A stretch of DNA of 34,041 nt from Clostridia bacterium (GTDB taxonomy: Bacteria > Bacillota > Clostridia > UBA1381). Under the pieces are notes generated by a model. That model searched no databases. It had not been told where the DNA came from and saw only the letters and a program-made list of their open reading frames with translations. The first letter of the stretch is position 1. Each line of letters starts with the position of its first letter. Positions 25,344 to 32,990 of the stretch are shown in pieces. The position numbers and the translations under genes are program-made. The stretch covers positions 1 to 34,041 of the forward strand of contig CAAEKO010000005.1 in NCBI GenBank assembly GCA_900756545.1, written 5' to 3'.

Positions 25344-26000
25344 ATGCGGGTACAGCTTGCAAGGGCCGGGATACCGCTTTCACCGAAAGAATATCTTGCA
25401 AGGTCTGTTTTGATGGCGGCTGCGGCTATGATATTGTCAGGCTTATTTGTATCTGTAACCATGAAACATATGCTGCCCGTGTCTGCTATTTTAGCGGTCA
25501 TTGTCTTTTTCCATTTTCACGGCGAGGTAAAGGACAAATTAAATGACAAAGACAAAATGATAGAAGCGGAGCTGCCCAAGTTTATACGCGCGATTGTACA
25601 GGGTATGAAAACGGAAAAGGATATTATAAAGCTTTTGGAAACCTATGAAACAATCGCGGGAAAAGGCTTGAAATATGATATAGAGGTATTGATTATGGAT
25701 TTAAAATCCGGAAACTTTGAAGAGGGTATGATGGATTTTGATAAGCGCGTGGGAAATGCATATATTTCAAGGCTTGCAAAAGCCTTAATTTCTGCAAACC
25801 GCGGTGATAATCAGGATTCCGCTTTAAATTACCTGCTGTCAGATATGGGAGTTTTAGCAAAGGAGACAATGCAAAGAGAGTTGAATAAACGTCCCGGGAG
25901 AGTGAAAGCGCTGTCAATTCCGGTAGTAATCGTCGCGGTAGCGGCGTTATTTTATGTGATTGGCGTAAACCTGTTCAATTCCTTGGGCGGGATTATGTAA
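25344..26000 (+). CDS. TadC/GspF-like pilus membrane protein, N-terminally truncated and fused to upstream remnants
   Basis: From the ATG at 25344 there are about 218 aa of a type II secretion F-domain protein as found with Tad-like pili. It begins LARAGIPLSPKEYL, has two membrane segments (about residues 20-55), a cytoplasmic helical domain (AELPKFIRAIVQGMKTEKDI; EVLIMDLKSGNFEEGMMDF; SRLAKALISANRG) and a C-terminal membrane helix (VVIVAVAALFYVIGVNLF). No ribosome binding site precedes 25344, and the frame is open back through MobA/L and istB debris. Normally such proteins are longer at the N-terminus. It is the membrane platform of the pilus/secretion apparatus. Whether this form is translated and functional is uncertain. 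Confidence 0.6.
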   Translation: MRVQLARAGIPLSPKEYLARSVLMAAAAMILSGLFVSVTMKHMLPVSAILAVIVFFHFHGEVKDKLNDKDKMIEAELPKFIRAIVQGMKTEKDIIKLLETYETIAGKGLKYDIEVLIMDLKSGNFEEGMMDFDKRVGNAYISRLAKALISANRGDNQDSALNYLLSDMGVLAKETMQRELNKRPGRVKALSIPVVIVAVAALFYVIGVNLFNSLGGIM

Positions 26001-26019
26001 AAGAAAGAAGGAAATAAAA

Positions 26020-26241
26020 ATGAAAAAGCTATTAAAAAAAGGTACGAATCTGTTGGGTCGTCTTCGTATGAATGCAATCCGTGTTTTGACAAATAACGAT
26101 GGGGATCAAATAACAGGGTGGCTCATCGTGGTTTTGTTGGTAGTGGTAGTCGGCGCGTTTTTCCTCACTACTTATCAGGGAACCATAGAAGAGATATGGG
26201 AGGCCATAGTTGATAAGATTTATGATACGTTCGGTATATAA
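26020..26241 (+). CDS. Small single-pass membrane protein of the pilus locus (pilin-like)
   Basis: A 73-aa protein with a basic N-terminus, one hydrophobic helix at about residues 34-53 (GWLIVVLLVVVVGAFFLTTY) and a short acidic tail. Size, topology and place between a TadC-like and a DUF4320 gene resemble Flp-type pilins or DUF6133-like proteins, but the Flp cleavage motif (G followed by a helix with E5/Y6) is not evident. AAGGA precedes the ATG. Its end overlaps the next gene by 32 bp. It may be the major pilus subunit or an assembly factor; it is not assigned further. Confidence 0.65.
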   Translation: MKKLLKKGTNLLGRLRMNAIRVLTNNDGDQITGWLIVVLLVVVVGAFFLTTYQGTIEEIWEAIVDKIYDTFGI

Positions 26242-26671
26242 CAAGAAGTTTTTTTCTAAAAAGCAGGCAAGTGCGTATTATGAGCTGATTATTAAAACGC
26301 TGGTGTTTATTACCCTGATTGCAACGGCGATTTCCTTTTTTGGAGTTTTCACCACATATTTAAACCTAAACTACGCGGCAAGGCGTGTGGTAAGAGAGGT
26401 AGAGATTGCAGGAAAGGTATCATCCGAAACATATGGGCTGTTCAACAATATGAAGGAACAGACCAATATTGGCGATGGTGCGTCCATGAGTGTGTCTGCG
26501 TCATATTTTAACGCATCGCAAAAGACAATACAGCTTCGTGATACATTTACCGTAACCTGCCGTACAGCATATAGGATCAATGTATTTACGCCTACAGGCG
26601 GTGCGCCTGTAGGCTTTGATATACCGCTTGTTGTGAAGCTCACAGGCATGAGTGAAAAGTTTTGGAAATAG
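26210..26671 (+). CDS. DUF4320-family pilus-associated protein
   Basis: A 153-aa protein with one N-terminal membrane helix (about residues 27-52, IKTLVFITLIATAISFFGVF) preceded by a basic segment. The outer domain ends VGFDIPLVVKLTGMSEKFW, the DUF4320 pattern seen in clostridial Tad-like loci, where it probably acts as a minor pilin of TadE type. The TTG at 26210 is chosen because GGGAGG (26198-26203) lies six bases upstream. The first ATG (26222) has no ribosome binding site. It overlaps the previous gene by 32 bp and lies 11 bp before the PilT-like gene. Confidence 0.75.
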   Translation: MIRFMIRSVYNKKFFSKKQASAYYELIIKTLVFITLIATAISFFGVFTTYLNLNYAARRVVREVEIAGKVSSETYGLFNNMKEQTNIGDGASMSVSASYFNASQKTIQLRDTFTVTCRTAYRINVFTPTGGAPVGFDIPLVVKLTGMSEKFWK

Positions 26672-26682
26672 GAGAGAAAAAC

Positions 26683-27771
26683 GTGGAACAAATTTTAAAG
26701 TACGCTGTTTCAAATAACGCATCGGATATACATATAACAGAGGATAAGAAAAGTTGGGTCAGAATAAACGGACAGCTTGCGCAGTATGGCAATGCGGTTC
26801 ATCTCACAGATATTGACGGCTTTATCAAATCCATTTTGCCGGATAAACTGAAAGAGTACATTGCGCTCCGGGACGGGGCGGACAAGACGCCTGTTGACGG
26901 GGCGTTTTTGTTTATGTCCCGAAGATTCCGGATCAATATCTATAAAAGCAGCGGCGGCGTCAATCTGGCAATCCGGCTTTTGAGCGATAGGATACTGTCG
27001 CTTGACGAATTGTTTTTGCCGGAGGCGGTCAAGCAGTTTACCAAGATTACTTCCGGCCTGTTTTTGGTAGTGGGCACGACCGGCAGCGGAAAATCCACTA
27101 CGCTTGCCGCGGTAATTGACGCGGTGAACCACAGCCGGAGCGAGAATATCCTGACAATTGAACAGCCGATTGAGTATGTTCATAAGCCGGACAAAAGCCG
27201 GATAGAACAGATTGAAGTCGGCGTACATATCGAAAGCTTTGAAGCGGCGACGGTTGCGGCCATGCGCCAGAATCCCAATATCCTCCTTGTGGATGAAATG
27301 CGCGACCTTGAAACCATCCAAAACGCCATAACCTTAGCGGAAACCGGGCATGTGGTTTATGGTACGCTTTATGCAAAGAGTGTGACCGATACGGTAGACC
27401 GGATAATTGACGTTTTCCCGCCGAAGCAACAGGAACAGATCAGAATCCAACTTGCAGGCGTTTTAAGAGGTATTCTGCATCAGACGTTGGTACGGACAGG
27501 GCAGGGCGGGCTTGTTCCGCTTGTGGAACAACTTGTGGTTGACGACGTTATCGCCGCAATGATTCTGGGAAAACAAAAATCCAACTCTATCCGGGACTAC
27601 CTCCGCGGGAAATCCGCGCTTGGCAACGTACATATCGCGGATAATGCCGCATGGCATATCCGAAACGGCAGGATGCATATAGAGGATGTAAAAAATATGC
27701 TGTCGCCGGATGATTACAGCCTGGTAAAGGCAATGACGCAAAATGAAACGGGGAGAGGATTTTATGGCTAA
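26683..27771 (+). CDS. pilT: PilT-like type IV pilus ATPase with altered catalytic boxes
   Basis: A 362-aa hexameric secretion ATPase of the PilT branch. The GTG at 26683 follows AGGAG. The N-terminal PAS-like domain begins NNASDIHI and contains ILSLDELFLP. Walker A is GTTGSGKST (Lys137). The IDVFPP and QLAGVLRGILHQ motifs are PilT-specific, and an SIRDYLRGK segment stands at the AIRNLIRE position. Two positions depart from the family: Walker B reads LVDEMRD rather than LVGEMRD (Asp204), and the His box reads GTLYAKS with Tyr230 where His is expected. PilT powers pilus retraction. The changes may weaken hydrolysis. Its end overlaps the PilB::PilM gene by 8 bp. Confidence 0.88.
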   Translation: MEQILKYAVSNNASDIHITEDKKSWVRINGQLAQYGNAVHLTDIDGFIKSILPDKLKEYIALRDGADKTPVDGAFLFMSRRFRINIYKSSGGVNLAIRLLSDRILSLDELFLPEAVKQFTKITSGLFLVVGTTGSGKSTTLAAVIDAVNHSRSENILTIEQPIEYVHKPDKSRIEQIEVGVHIESFEAATVAAMRQNPNILLVDEMRDLETIQNAITLAETGHVVYGTLYAKSVTDTVDRIIDVFPPKQQEQIRIQLAGVLRGILHQTLVRTGQGGLVPLVEQLVVDDVIAAMILGKQKSNSIRDYLRGKSALGNVHIADNAAWHIRNGRMHIEDVKNMLSPDDYSLVKAMTQNETGRGFYG

Positions 27772-30043
27772 ATATTCACTTTTGCAAACGGCGGCGGAGC
27801 GCGGATATATCACTGAGGATCAGTACAGAAAGGCAGAAGCATATAAGGCGGAGACGGGCGCGGCTGACGATGTAGTATTCCGCGATACCAAAATACTGTC
27901 GGAAGAAAAGGTTTTAGAACTGTACAGTGAAATTTATGGTTATCCGGTAGAACGTGAGCCGGAAGTTCCTGACGGGGAACTTTCCAAACGCTTTTCGCGG
28001 CAGGATTTAATAAAATACGGCTTCTTTCCGGTACGGGACGGACAGGATATCCTGATCTATTCCGCCCAGCCGGGGGATTTATTGTATGCCGAGGACATGA
28101 TCCGGGATGAAACAGGATATCGCGGTGTTTTCCAATATGGATTGGTTACGCTGTCTGCGTTGAATGGCATGATACAAGCGGTGTTTGGAACAAATACCCC
28201 TGTGGAGATGCCGGAGCTTGAGGGTGGCGAGGTTTTTAATGCGAATATATACGACATATCGGAAACCGATTCCTCAGCGGTCGTCAATTTCGTCAACAAT
28301 GTATTTCGCACGGCAGTGGAACGGGGGATTTCCGACGTCCATTTTGAGCCGCAGGAGGATGCGCTGTATATCCGTTTCCGGGAGGACGGGACGCTGAAGC
28401 AGGCGCATGTGCTGCCAATTCAGATTGCCCGCCCGGTTATAAACCGGATTAAGACCATGGCGAACATGGACGTTAATAACAGTAAAATCATACAGGATGG
28501 CAATATCCGGCTTGAAATGTTCGGAAAAGCTGTAGACTTGCGCGTGTCGGTCATTCCGGCTGTAAACGGTGAAAACATGGTGGTGCGGATTTTAGACCAG
28601 AACAAAATGCGATTTGACATTTCCATGCTTGGCTTTTCTGCTGAGAATGAAGAAAAGTTTAAAAAACTGATCCGGCGTCCACAGGGGATTATTCTGCTGA
28701 CCGGACCGACAGGCTCGGGAAAAAGTACATCTTTGTATGCAGCGCTGTCCGTTTTAAATTCGCCGGACAGATGCATTATTACGTTTGAGGACCCGGTGGA
28801 ATACCGGATTCCCGGTATCGTGCAGGTGCAGATCAATCCGGCAATGGACGTGACCTTTCCGCAGGCGTTAAAGAGCGGGCTGCGGCAGGATATCGAGGTT
28901 GCGCTTGTGGGCGAGATACGCGACGCCGAAACTGCCGCGATTGCGTTTGACGAGGCAAATACCGGGCATATGGTATTTTCAACCCTGCATACCAACAGAG
29001 CGGCAGATATCGGGATGTTCAAGACAAAGGTAATCAGCGAATATTATGCGTCGAAAACAGTTTCGATTGGCTTTGAGGAAAGCTTTGACAGCAGCGGCAT
29101 TCTGAAAATGGGTATCCCCGATTTTTCAGACATCGCCAAGGGTTGCTATAACATCGCGCAGGGAAAAGAGCACAGGGATGTGATGGTATCCCTGCCTGCA
29201 GAGCTTGTAGAAATGAAAATCGTATCTGTGAAAAATAAGAAGGAGACGGATATAAAAAAGTATATCGAAAAGGAATACGCAAGCTTTGGAAAGGCAAGCC
29301 GGACAACGCATATTTTTGATTGGGCGTATTTGGGGAAAAAGGAAGAGCAGGGCGATACGGTGCATTACTGTTTCATTTCGGCAGTACATAAGAATATCGT
29401 CAACAATTTAATTGACGCCTTTTCCAAATATAACATGCGCATTACCCTGATTACCTGCAGTATATATAACCAGATTTGTCTTTCCGAGCTGTATTTAGAT
29501 GATTACGACTACTTAAACCGTCTATTTGTGGACGCAGGGACGCGCACTACCCGCGTTGTGGCGTTTTCCGAGGGCGTCCCGGTATATACACGTACAATCG
29601 GGATCGGTTTTGACAGCTTCGCAGACAAGATTTTCATGGCGCAGGATAAAGCGGGTAAGCCGGAGATTATTGCCGCATTGGTGCATATCGGGGAATCAGG
29701 GCTGATGACAAATGAAATGCGTGAAAAATACTTTGCCGATCTGGATTACAGGGTGTATTTTGACTGTGTAAACGAAACGGCCGGCAGCCTGTTGAATGAA
29801 ATCCGGGGCGTGATTGAGCTTTGCCGGAATAACGATATTGCAATGAACAAGATTTACGGTACGGGATTTTGGATCCCGGGCCTGGGTAAAAGGATAAAAT
29901 CTACGCTCGGGCTTGAATATGAGCAGGTACGCTTTTTAGCTTGTGATGAAAAAGAGGGCAGGGGATATATGCTTTTAAACGAGAGCCTGCTTGATGCGCA
30001 GTTTTCCAAAGCAGTCGGATTGGCTGTGTGCCCTATGCAGTGA
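27764..30043 (+). CDS. PilB (C-terminally truncated) fused in frame to PilM
   Basis: A 759-aa fusion. The ATG at 27764 follows GGGGAGAGG. Residues 1-417 are PilB/GspE: N-terminal domain (LLQTAAERGYITEDQYRKAE), DVHFEPQEDALYIRFREDG, Walker A GPTGSGKST (Lys320), Walker B ALVGEIRD (Glu384) and His box STLHTN (His409). Eight residues later PilB stops and PilM begins at Met418 (MFKTKVISEYYASKTVSIGF). PilM continues to residue 759, with its phosphate-binding strand FVDAGTRTTRVVAF. About 140 residues of PilB are missing, including the Cys4 zinc site and the C2 part needed for assembly. PilB extends the pilus and PilM links the motor to PilN/PilO. No ribosome binding site precedes Met418, so PilM is made only as part of the fusion. 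Whether it works is unknown. Confidence 0.85.
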   Translation: MAKYSLLQTAAERGYITEDQYRKAEAYKAETGAADDVVFRDTKILSEEKVLELYSEIYGYPVEREPEVPDGELSKRFSRQDLIKYGFFPVRDGQDILIYSAQPGDLLYAEDMIRDETGYRGVFQYGLVTLSALNGMIQAVFGTNTPVEMPELEGGEVFNANIYDISETDSSAVVNFVNNVFRTAVERGISDVHFEPQEDALYIRFREDGTLKQAHVLPIQIARPVINRIKTMANMDVNNSKIIQDGNIRLEMFGKAVDLRVSVIPAVNGENMVVRILDQNKMRFDISMLGFSAENEEKFKKLIRRPQGIILLTGPTGSGKSTSLYAALSVLNSPDRCIITFEDPVEYRIPGIVQVQINPAMDVTFPQALKSGLRQDIEVALVGEIRDAETAAIAFDEANTGHMVFSTLHTNRAADIGMFKTKVISEYYASKTVSIGFEESFDSSGILKMGIPDFSDIAKGCYNIAQGKEHRDVMVSLPAELVEMKIVSVKNKKETDIKKYIEKEYASFGKASRTTHIFDWAYLGKKEEQGDTVHYCFISAVHKNIVNNLIDAFSKYNMRITLITCSIYNQICLSELYLDDYDYLNRLFVDAGTRTTRVVAFSEGVPVYTRTIGIGFDSFADKIFMAQDKAGKPEIIAALVHIGESGLMTNEMREKYFADLDYRVYFDCVNETAGSLLNEIRGVIELCRNNDIAMNKIYGTGFWIPGLGKRIKSTLGLEYEQVRFLACDEKEGRGYMLLNESLLDAQFSKAVGLAVCPMQ

Positions 30044-30055
30044 GGAGGGATCGGT

Positions 30056-30769
30056 TTGAAGGAAAGTAAAAAATAAATCTTCTTCCGCAGGAGATAAAAG
30101 ATAAATATGCGAATAAATATATACTCTGCACCGCAGCCGTAGTCAGCGTTTTGTTAGCGCTGATACTGGCCTGGCAGTATGCGAATACGGGATATTTGTC
30201 CTGGCAGATACGAAAAATTAAAGCGGAAAACGAACGGTATACTGCCCAAAAAGAGATAATATCAAATCTTCAGACAGGTATTGATGGGTATAAGGCGTTT
30301 ATGGCTGCATTTGAGGACGGGTGTTTCCCGTTTTATGCGGGATATGGAATCTAACCGTCCGGACGGCGTATCTGTTATTTCGGTTGACTCTCAGGATCGG
30401 CTGGTAAACGAAGGCGAAAATAACGAACCGAAGCAGGCGAAACTTGGGAAAGAAGGAAAAGGCAGCAGCAAGAAGCAAAACGGACAGGCCGAAGCAAAGG
30501 AAAATGAGAACACAGGAAAAGAACAAACACCGGAGGAACTCACTGAACCGTTAATGGAAAAGATCACATATTCGTCCGATCTCGCAGGGCAGGAGCTTAC
30601 AATCCGTGGGTATGGGAAAAATCAGGACGACATTTCAAAATTCATTTATGCCCTGTCCAACCTGCCGTACATATCCTCTGTGAAGATTACGGCCATTGAA
30701 GAGCATCCAATGCCGGCGGGGACGTACAACATATTTGAAATTAAAATCATAGGAGGTGTGCTTGCTTGA
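30056..30769 (+). pseudogene. pilN: pilN with two offsetting frameshifts
   Basis: A TTG at 30056 behind AGGAGG (30043-30048) begins KESKK and meets TAA at 30074. Reading one frame back from there gives INLLPQEIKDKYANKY, the conserved PilN start, then a membrane segment and a coiled coil. Around 30320 the sequence returns to the first frame (VSRFMRDMESNRPDG), continuing to an Ig-like PilN C-terminus (YLPYI and KITAIEEHPMPAG region). The first shift is at a run of six A residues where seven would keep the frame, and the second is one base in the opposite sense. A charged linker rich in Lys, Glu and Gln lies about 30410-30535. PilN couples PilM to the PilO pair in the inner membrane. The gene appears inactive unless ribosomes slip or the bases are misread. 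Confidence 0.7.
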
Positions 30770-31731
30770 AAATGACGATACGTGACCGTGTATTGGCGGT
30801 TATGATGGCTTTGGGATGCGCCGCATATGCCGGATATCAGTTCTTATGGACGCCTGCGGCTGCAAAGAACACAGAACTAAGGGCTGAGAAGATAAAAGTG
30901 GAGGGGCTGGCGGCGGATATAACGCCGCTTTTGGAGCAGTCGGAAAAGCTTCAAGAGGAAAAGGGCACGTTATTAAGAGAGGTCGAAGATATAAAGAAGA
31001 ATACAAGCGGGTTTACCGCATCGAAAGAGGAGTTTTTAGTATTTTTGGGAGATACGGCAAAGGAGAATCATGTTGCAGTCACCGGCTTTACCGATTTGGG
31101 GCTTACCGAAACAAACGGAATTTACAGGGCGGTATTTGATATAGAGCTAAAAGGCAGCGCGGCGGATTTGAATAATGTTTTGCGTGCGGTCAATGGTATC
31201 GGTATCAAATTAAGTGTTGGCTCGGCGTCATATCGACAGCAGCAGGAATACGGATATTTAAAGCGGTTTTTTGATGAGATGACAGACCTTTCATGGTATA
31301 CAGAACCGGCGGAAAAAACAGATGAAGAAAAACAGGTGGAGCCGGAACAGCCGGAGGAGCCGACGCCGACAATCCCGGATATTCACCCGGACAACCCACC
31401 CAATATTCCAAATTGGGAACCGGAACCATCTCCAGATGTTCCGCAAATTACAACCCCGGAACAAAGCCCTTCGCCGACGCCTTCCCCCGCGCCGGAGGAA
31501 CGGGAAGAAAATATCAAGGACCGGTTAGACAGGCTGCTTGAACAGACTGGATATTCAAATATCGGATATAGCGTTATTTTCTTGACAGGTACGGCGGAAA
31601 CAGACGAAACAATCAGGAAAGGGCAGGATATGCGCCTGGCTGTTACCGTTTGCCTTACGATGTTTAATGCACCTTCAGATGAAACCAGTTTTATGAACCG
31701 ATTTAGGGAGAGAGAAAATGCGGTACTTTGA
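30766..31731 (+). CDS. pilO: PilO-like pilus assembly protein
   Basis: A 321-aa inner-membrane protein. It has one N-terminal membrane segment (about residues 8-26, VLAVMMALGCAAYAGYQFLW), a coiled coil (about 35-80) and a globular outer domain with the PilO-type pattern EEFLVFLGDTAKENHVAVTG and ELKGSAADLNNVLRAVN. A Pro/Glu-rich linker follows (about 190-245), then a C-terminal segment about 250-321, longer than usual. The TTG at 30766 is chosen because AGGAGG (30751-30756) lies nine bases upstream; it overlaps the pilN stop by four bases. PilO pairs with PilN to connect the motor platform to the outer assembly. The linker is probably disordered. Confidence 0.8.
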   Translation: MKMTIRDRVLAVMMALGCAAYAGYQFLWTPAAAKNTELRAEKIKVEGLAADITPLLEQSEKLQEEKGTLLREVEDIKKNTSGFTASKEEFLVFLGDTAKENHVAVTGFTDLGLTETNGIYRAVFDIELKGSAADLNNVLRAVNGIGIKLSVGSASYRQQQEYGYLKRFFDEMTDLSWYTEPAEKTDEEKQVEPEQPEEPTPTIPDIHPDNPPNIPNWEPEPSPDVPQITTPEQSPSPTPSPAPEEREENIKDRLDRLLEQTGYSNIGYSVIFLTGTAETDETIRKGQDMRLAVTVCLTMFNAPSDETSFMNRFRERENAVL

Positions 31732-32938
31732 TTACAGGACGAAAAACCATGAAACCGGGAAATCATACAGGGGGATTATTACCGCTGACGATATGAATGG
31801 GGCGGTGGACGCACTAAAACGCCGGGGCGAGGATATTATTGAAATAGACGATATGAAAGACCTGTTTCATATCCGGGAAAAGCTTTACAATATGCAAAGC
31901 CGCGTAAAGAAAAAGGTAAAGCTGGAGTTTTTCACAATGCTCGGGTTTATGCTCGAATCCGGTATGTCGCTCCATGAGTCGCTGGTAAGCATCCGCGACT
32001 CCAGTATCAATAAAGGCCTCCGTGCACTCTCACGCGCACTGGCGGATGAAGTGCGAAAAGGCGCGGGACTAAGCGCGGCGATGCGGCAGAGCGGACAGTT
32101 TGAAAACGCGGTCGTGGAACAGGTAAGGGCCGGTGAGGAATCCGGCAATATGATAAACACGTTAAAGAGGATTGTCCTCCAGTTTGAACGGGAAATTGAT
32201 TTTAAGAATAAAATCAAAAGCGCCATGATGTACCCGGTCATTATCTGCGTAGTGATGATCGCCGTGCTCTGGGTCTTAATAACGGTAGTGGTGCCGTCGC
32301 TGTCGGCAACGCTTGTTTCCATGGGCGGGGAGCTGCCGCTGATTACTAAAATTGTGATGGGCGTTTCCAATGCGATGGCAAAATCGACGCCGTACCTCAT
32401 TGCCTGTATAATAACCGCTGTCAGTGTATTCAGGGTTATGATGAAAAAGCCGGAATTTAAAAAGGCGGTTGATACATATAAGCTGAAAATCCCAGTGGTT
32501 GGGGTGATGCTTGAAAAAATCGAACTAAGCCGGTTTTGTAGGAACCTGTCTGTAATGCAGCAAAGCGGAATCACGCTTGTAAGCTCTTTGAAAATCACAT
32601 GCGCGGCAATCAAGAATCAAAAAATCGCCGGTGCGGTTTCAAAGGCTGCAAGGCTGGTAGAAATATCGGGCATGAATTTGACGGCTGCCATGATTAAGGC
32701 GGGAAGTTTTCCGGCTATGATGCTCCAGTTGATAGAGGTGGGCATAAATTCGGGCAAGATATGCGATACGCTCGACAACATCGCAAACCAGTACGAAAAA
32801 GAGGTGGATACGCTTCTAAAACGTGTTACCAGCCTGATAGAGCCTATCATGATCGTCGTAGTCGGAATCCTTGCAGGTACGGTCGTTATCAGTATATTCC
32901 TGCCTATGTTTGAGCTGACGGATAATTTGGGCGTCTAA
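31718..32938 (+). CDS. pilC: PilC/GspF-family pilus platform protein
   Basis: A 406-aa inner-membrane protein of normal length and the most intact gene of the locus. It has the two-F-domain layout: the first about residues 70-195 (LEFFTMLGFMLESGMSLHES, EQVRAGEESGNMINTLKRIV), a membrane helix (YPVIICVVMIAVLWVLI), the second about 270-395 (SRFCRNLSVMQQSGITLVSS, LIEVGINSGKICDTLDNIAN), and a final membrane helix (MIVVVGILAGTVVISIFLP). It forms the base on which PilB and PilT work. Start at 31718 behind GGGAGAG, overlapping pilO by 14 bp. No terminator is seen before the converging polymerase gene. Confidence 0.92.
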   Translation: MRYFDYRTKNHETGKSYRGIITADDMNGAVDALKRRGEDIIEIDDMKDLFHIREKLYNMQSRVKKKVKLEFFTMLGFMLESGMSLHESLVSIRDSSINKGLRALSRALADEVRKGAGLSAAMRQSGQFENAVVEQVRAGEESGNMINTLKRIVLQFEREIDFKNKIKSAMMYPVIICVVMIAVLWVLITVVVPSLSATLVSMGGELPLITKIVMGVSNAMAKSTPYLIACIITAVSVFRVMMKKPEFKKAVDTYKLKIPVVGVMLEKIELSRFCRNLSVMQQSGITLVSSLKITCAAIKNQKIAGAVSKAARLVEISGMNLTAAMIKAGSFPAMMLQLIEVGINSGKICDTLDNIANQYEKEVDTLLKRVTSLIEPIMIVVVGILAGTVVISIFLPMFELTDNLGV

Positions 32939-32952
32939 AATATCATAAAAAG

Positions 32953-32981
32953 TAGACGAAAAGTGGAAAATATGATATAAT
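32953..32981 (+). promoter_or_regulatory. Promoter-like sequence pointing into the polymerase gene (antisense)
   Basis: TAGACG (32953-32958), a 17-bp spacer and TATAAT (32976-32981) resemble a promoter reading right. The gene downstream runs the other way, so transcripts would be antisense to it. ATATCAT (32940-32946) and ATGATAT (32972-32978) form an inverted repeat around it. It may be left from a gene deleted at this junction. Confidence 0.45.
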
Positions 32982-32990
32982 GAAATGACG

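Noticed and set aside
30068..30076. Programmed -1 frameshift site in pilN
   Set aside because: The run is six A, shorter than usual transcriptional-slip sites, with no clear stimulator hairpin, and a second unrelated shift follows. Kept only as a possibility.
31885..32613. A 242-codon minus-strand frame within pilC
   Set aside because: The plus-strand PilC gene has full-length family motifs and the opposite frame has no recognisable domain.
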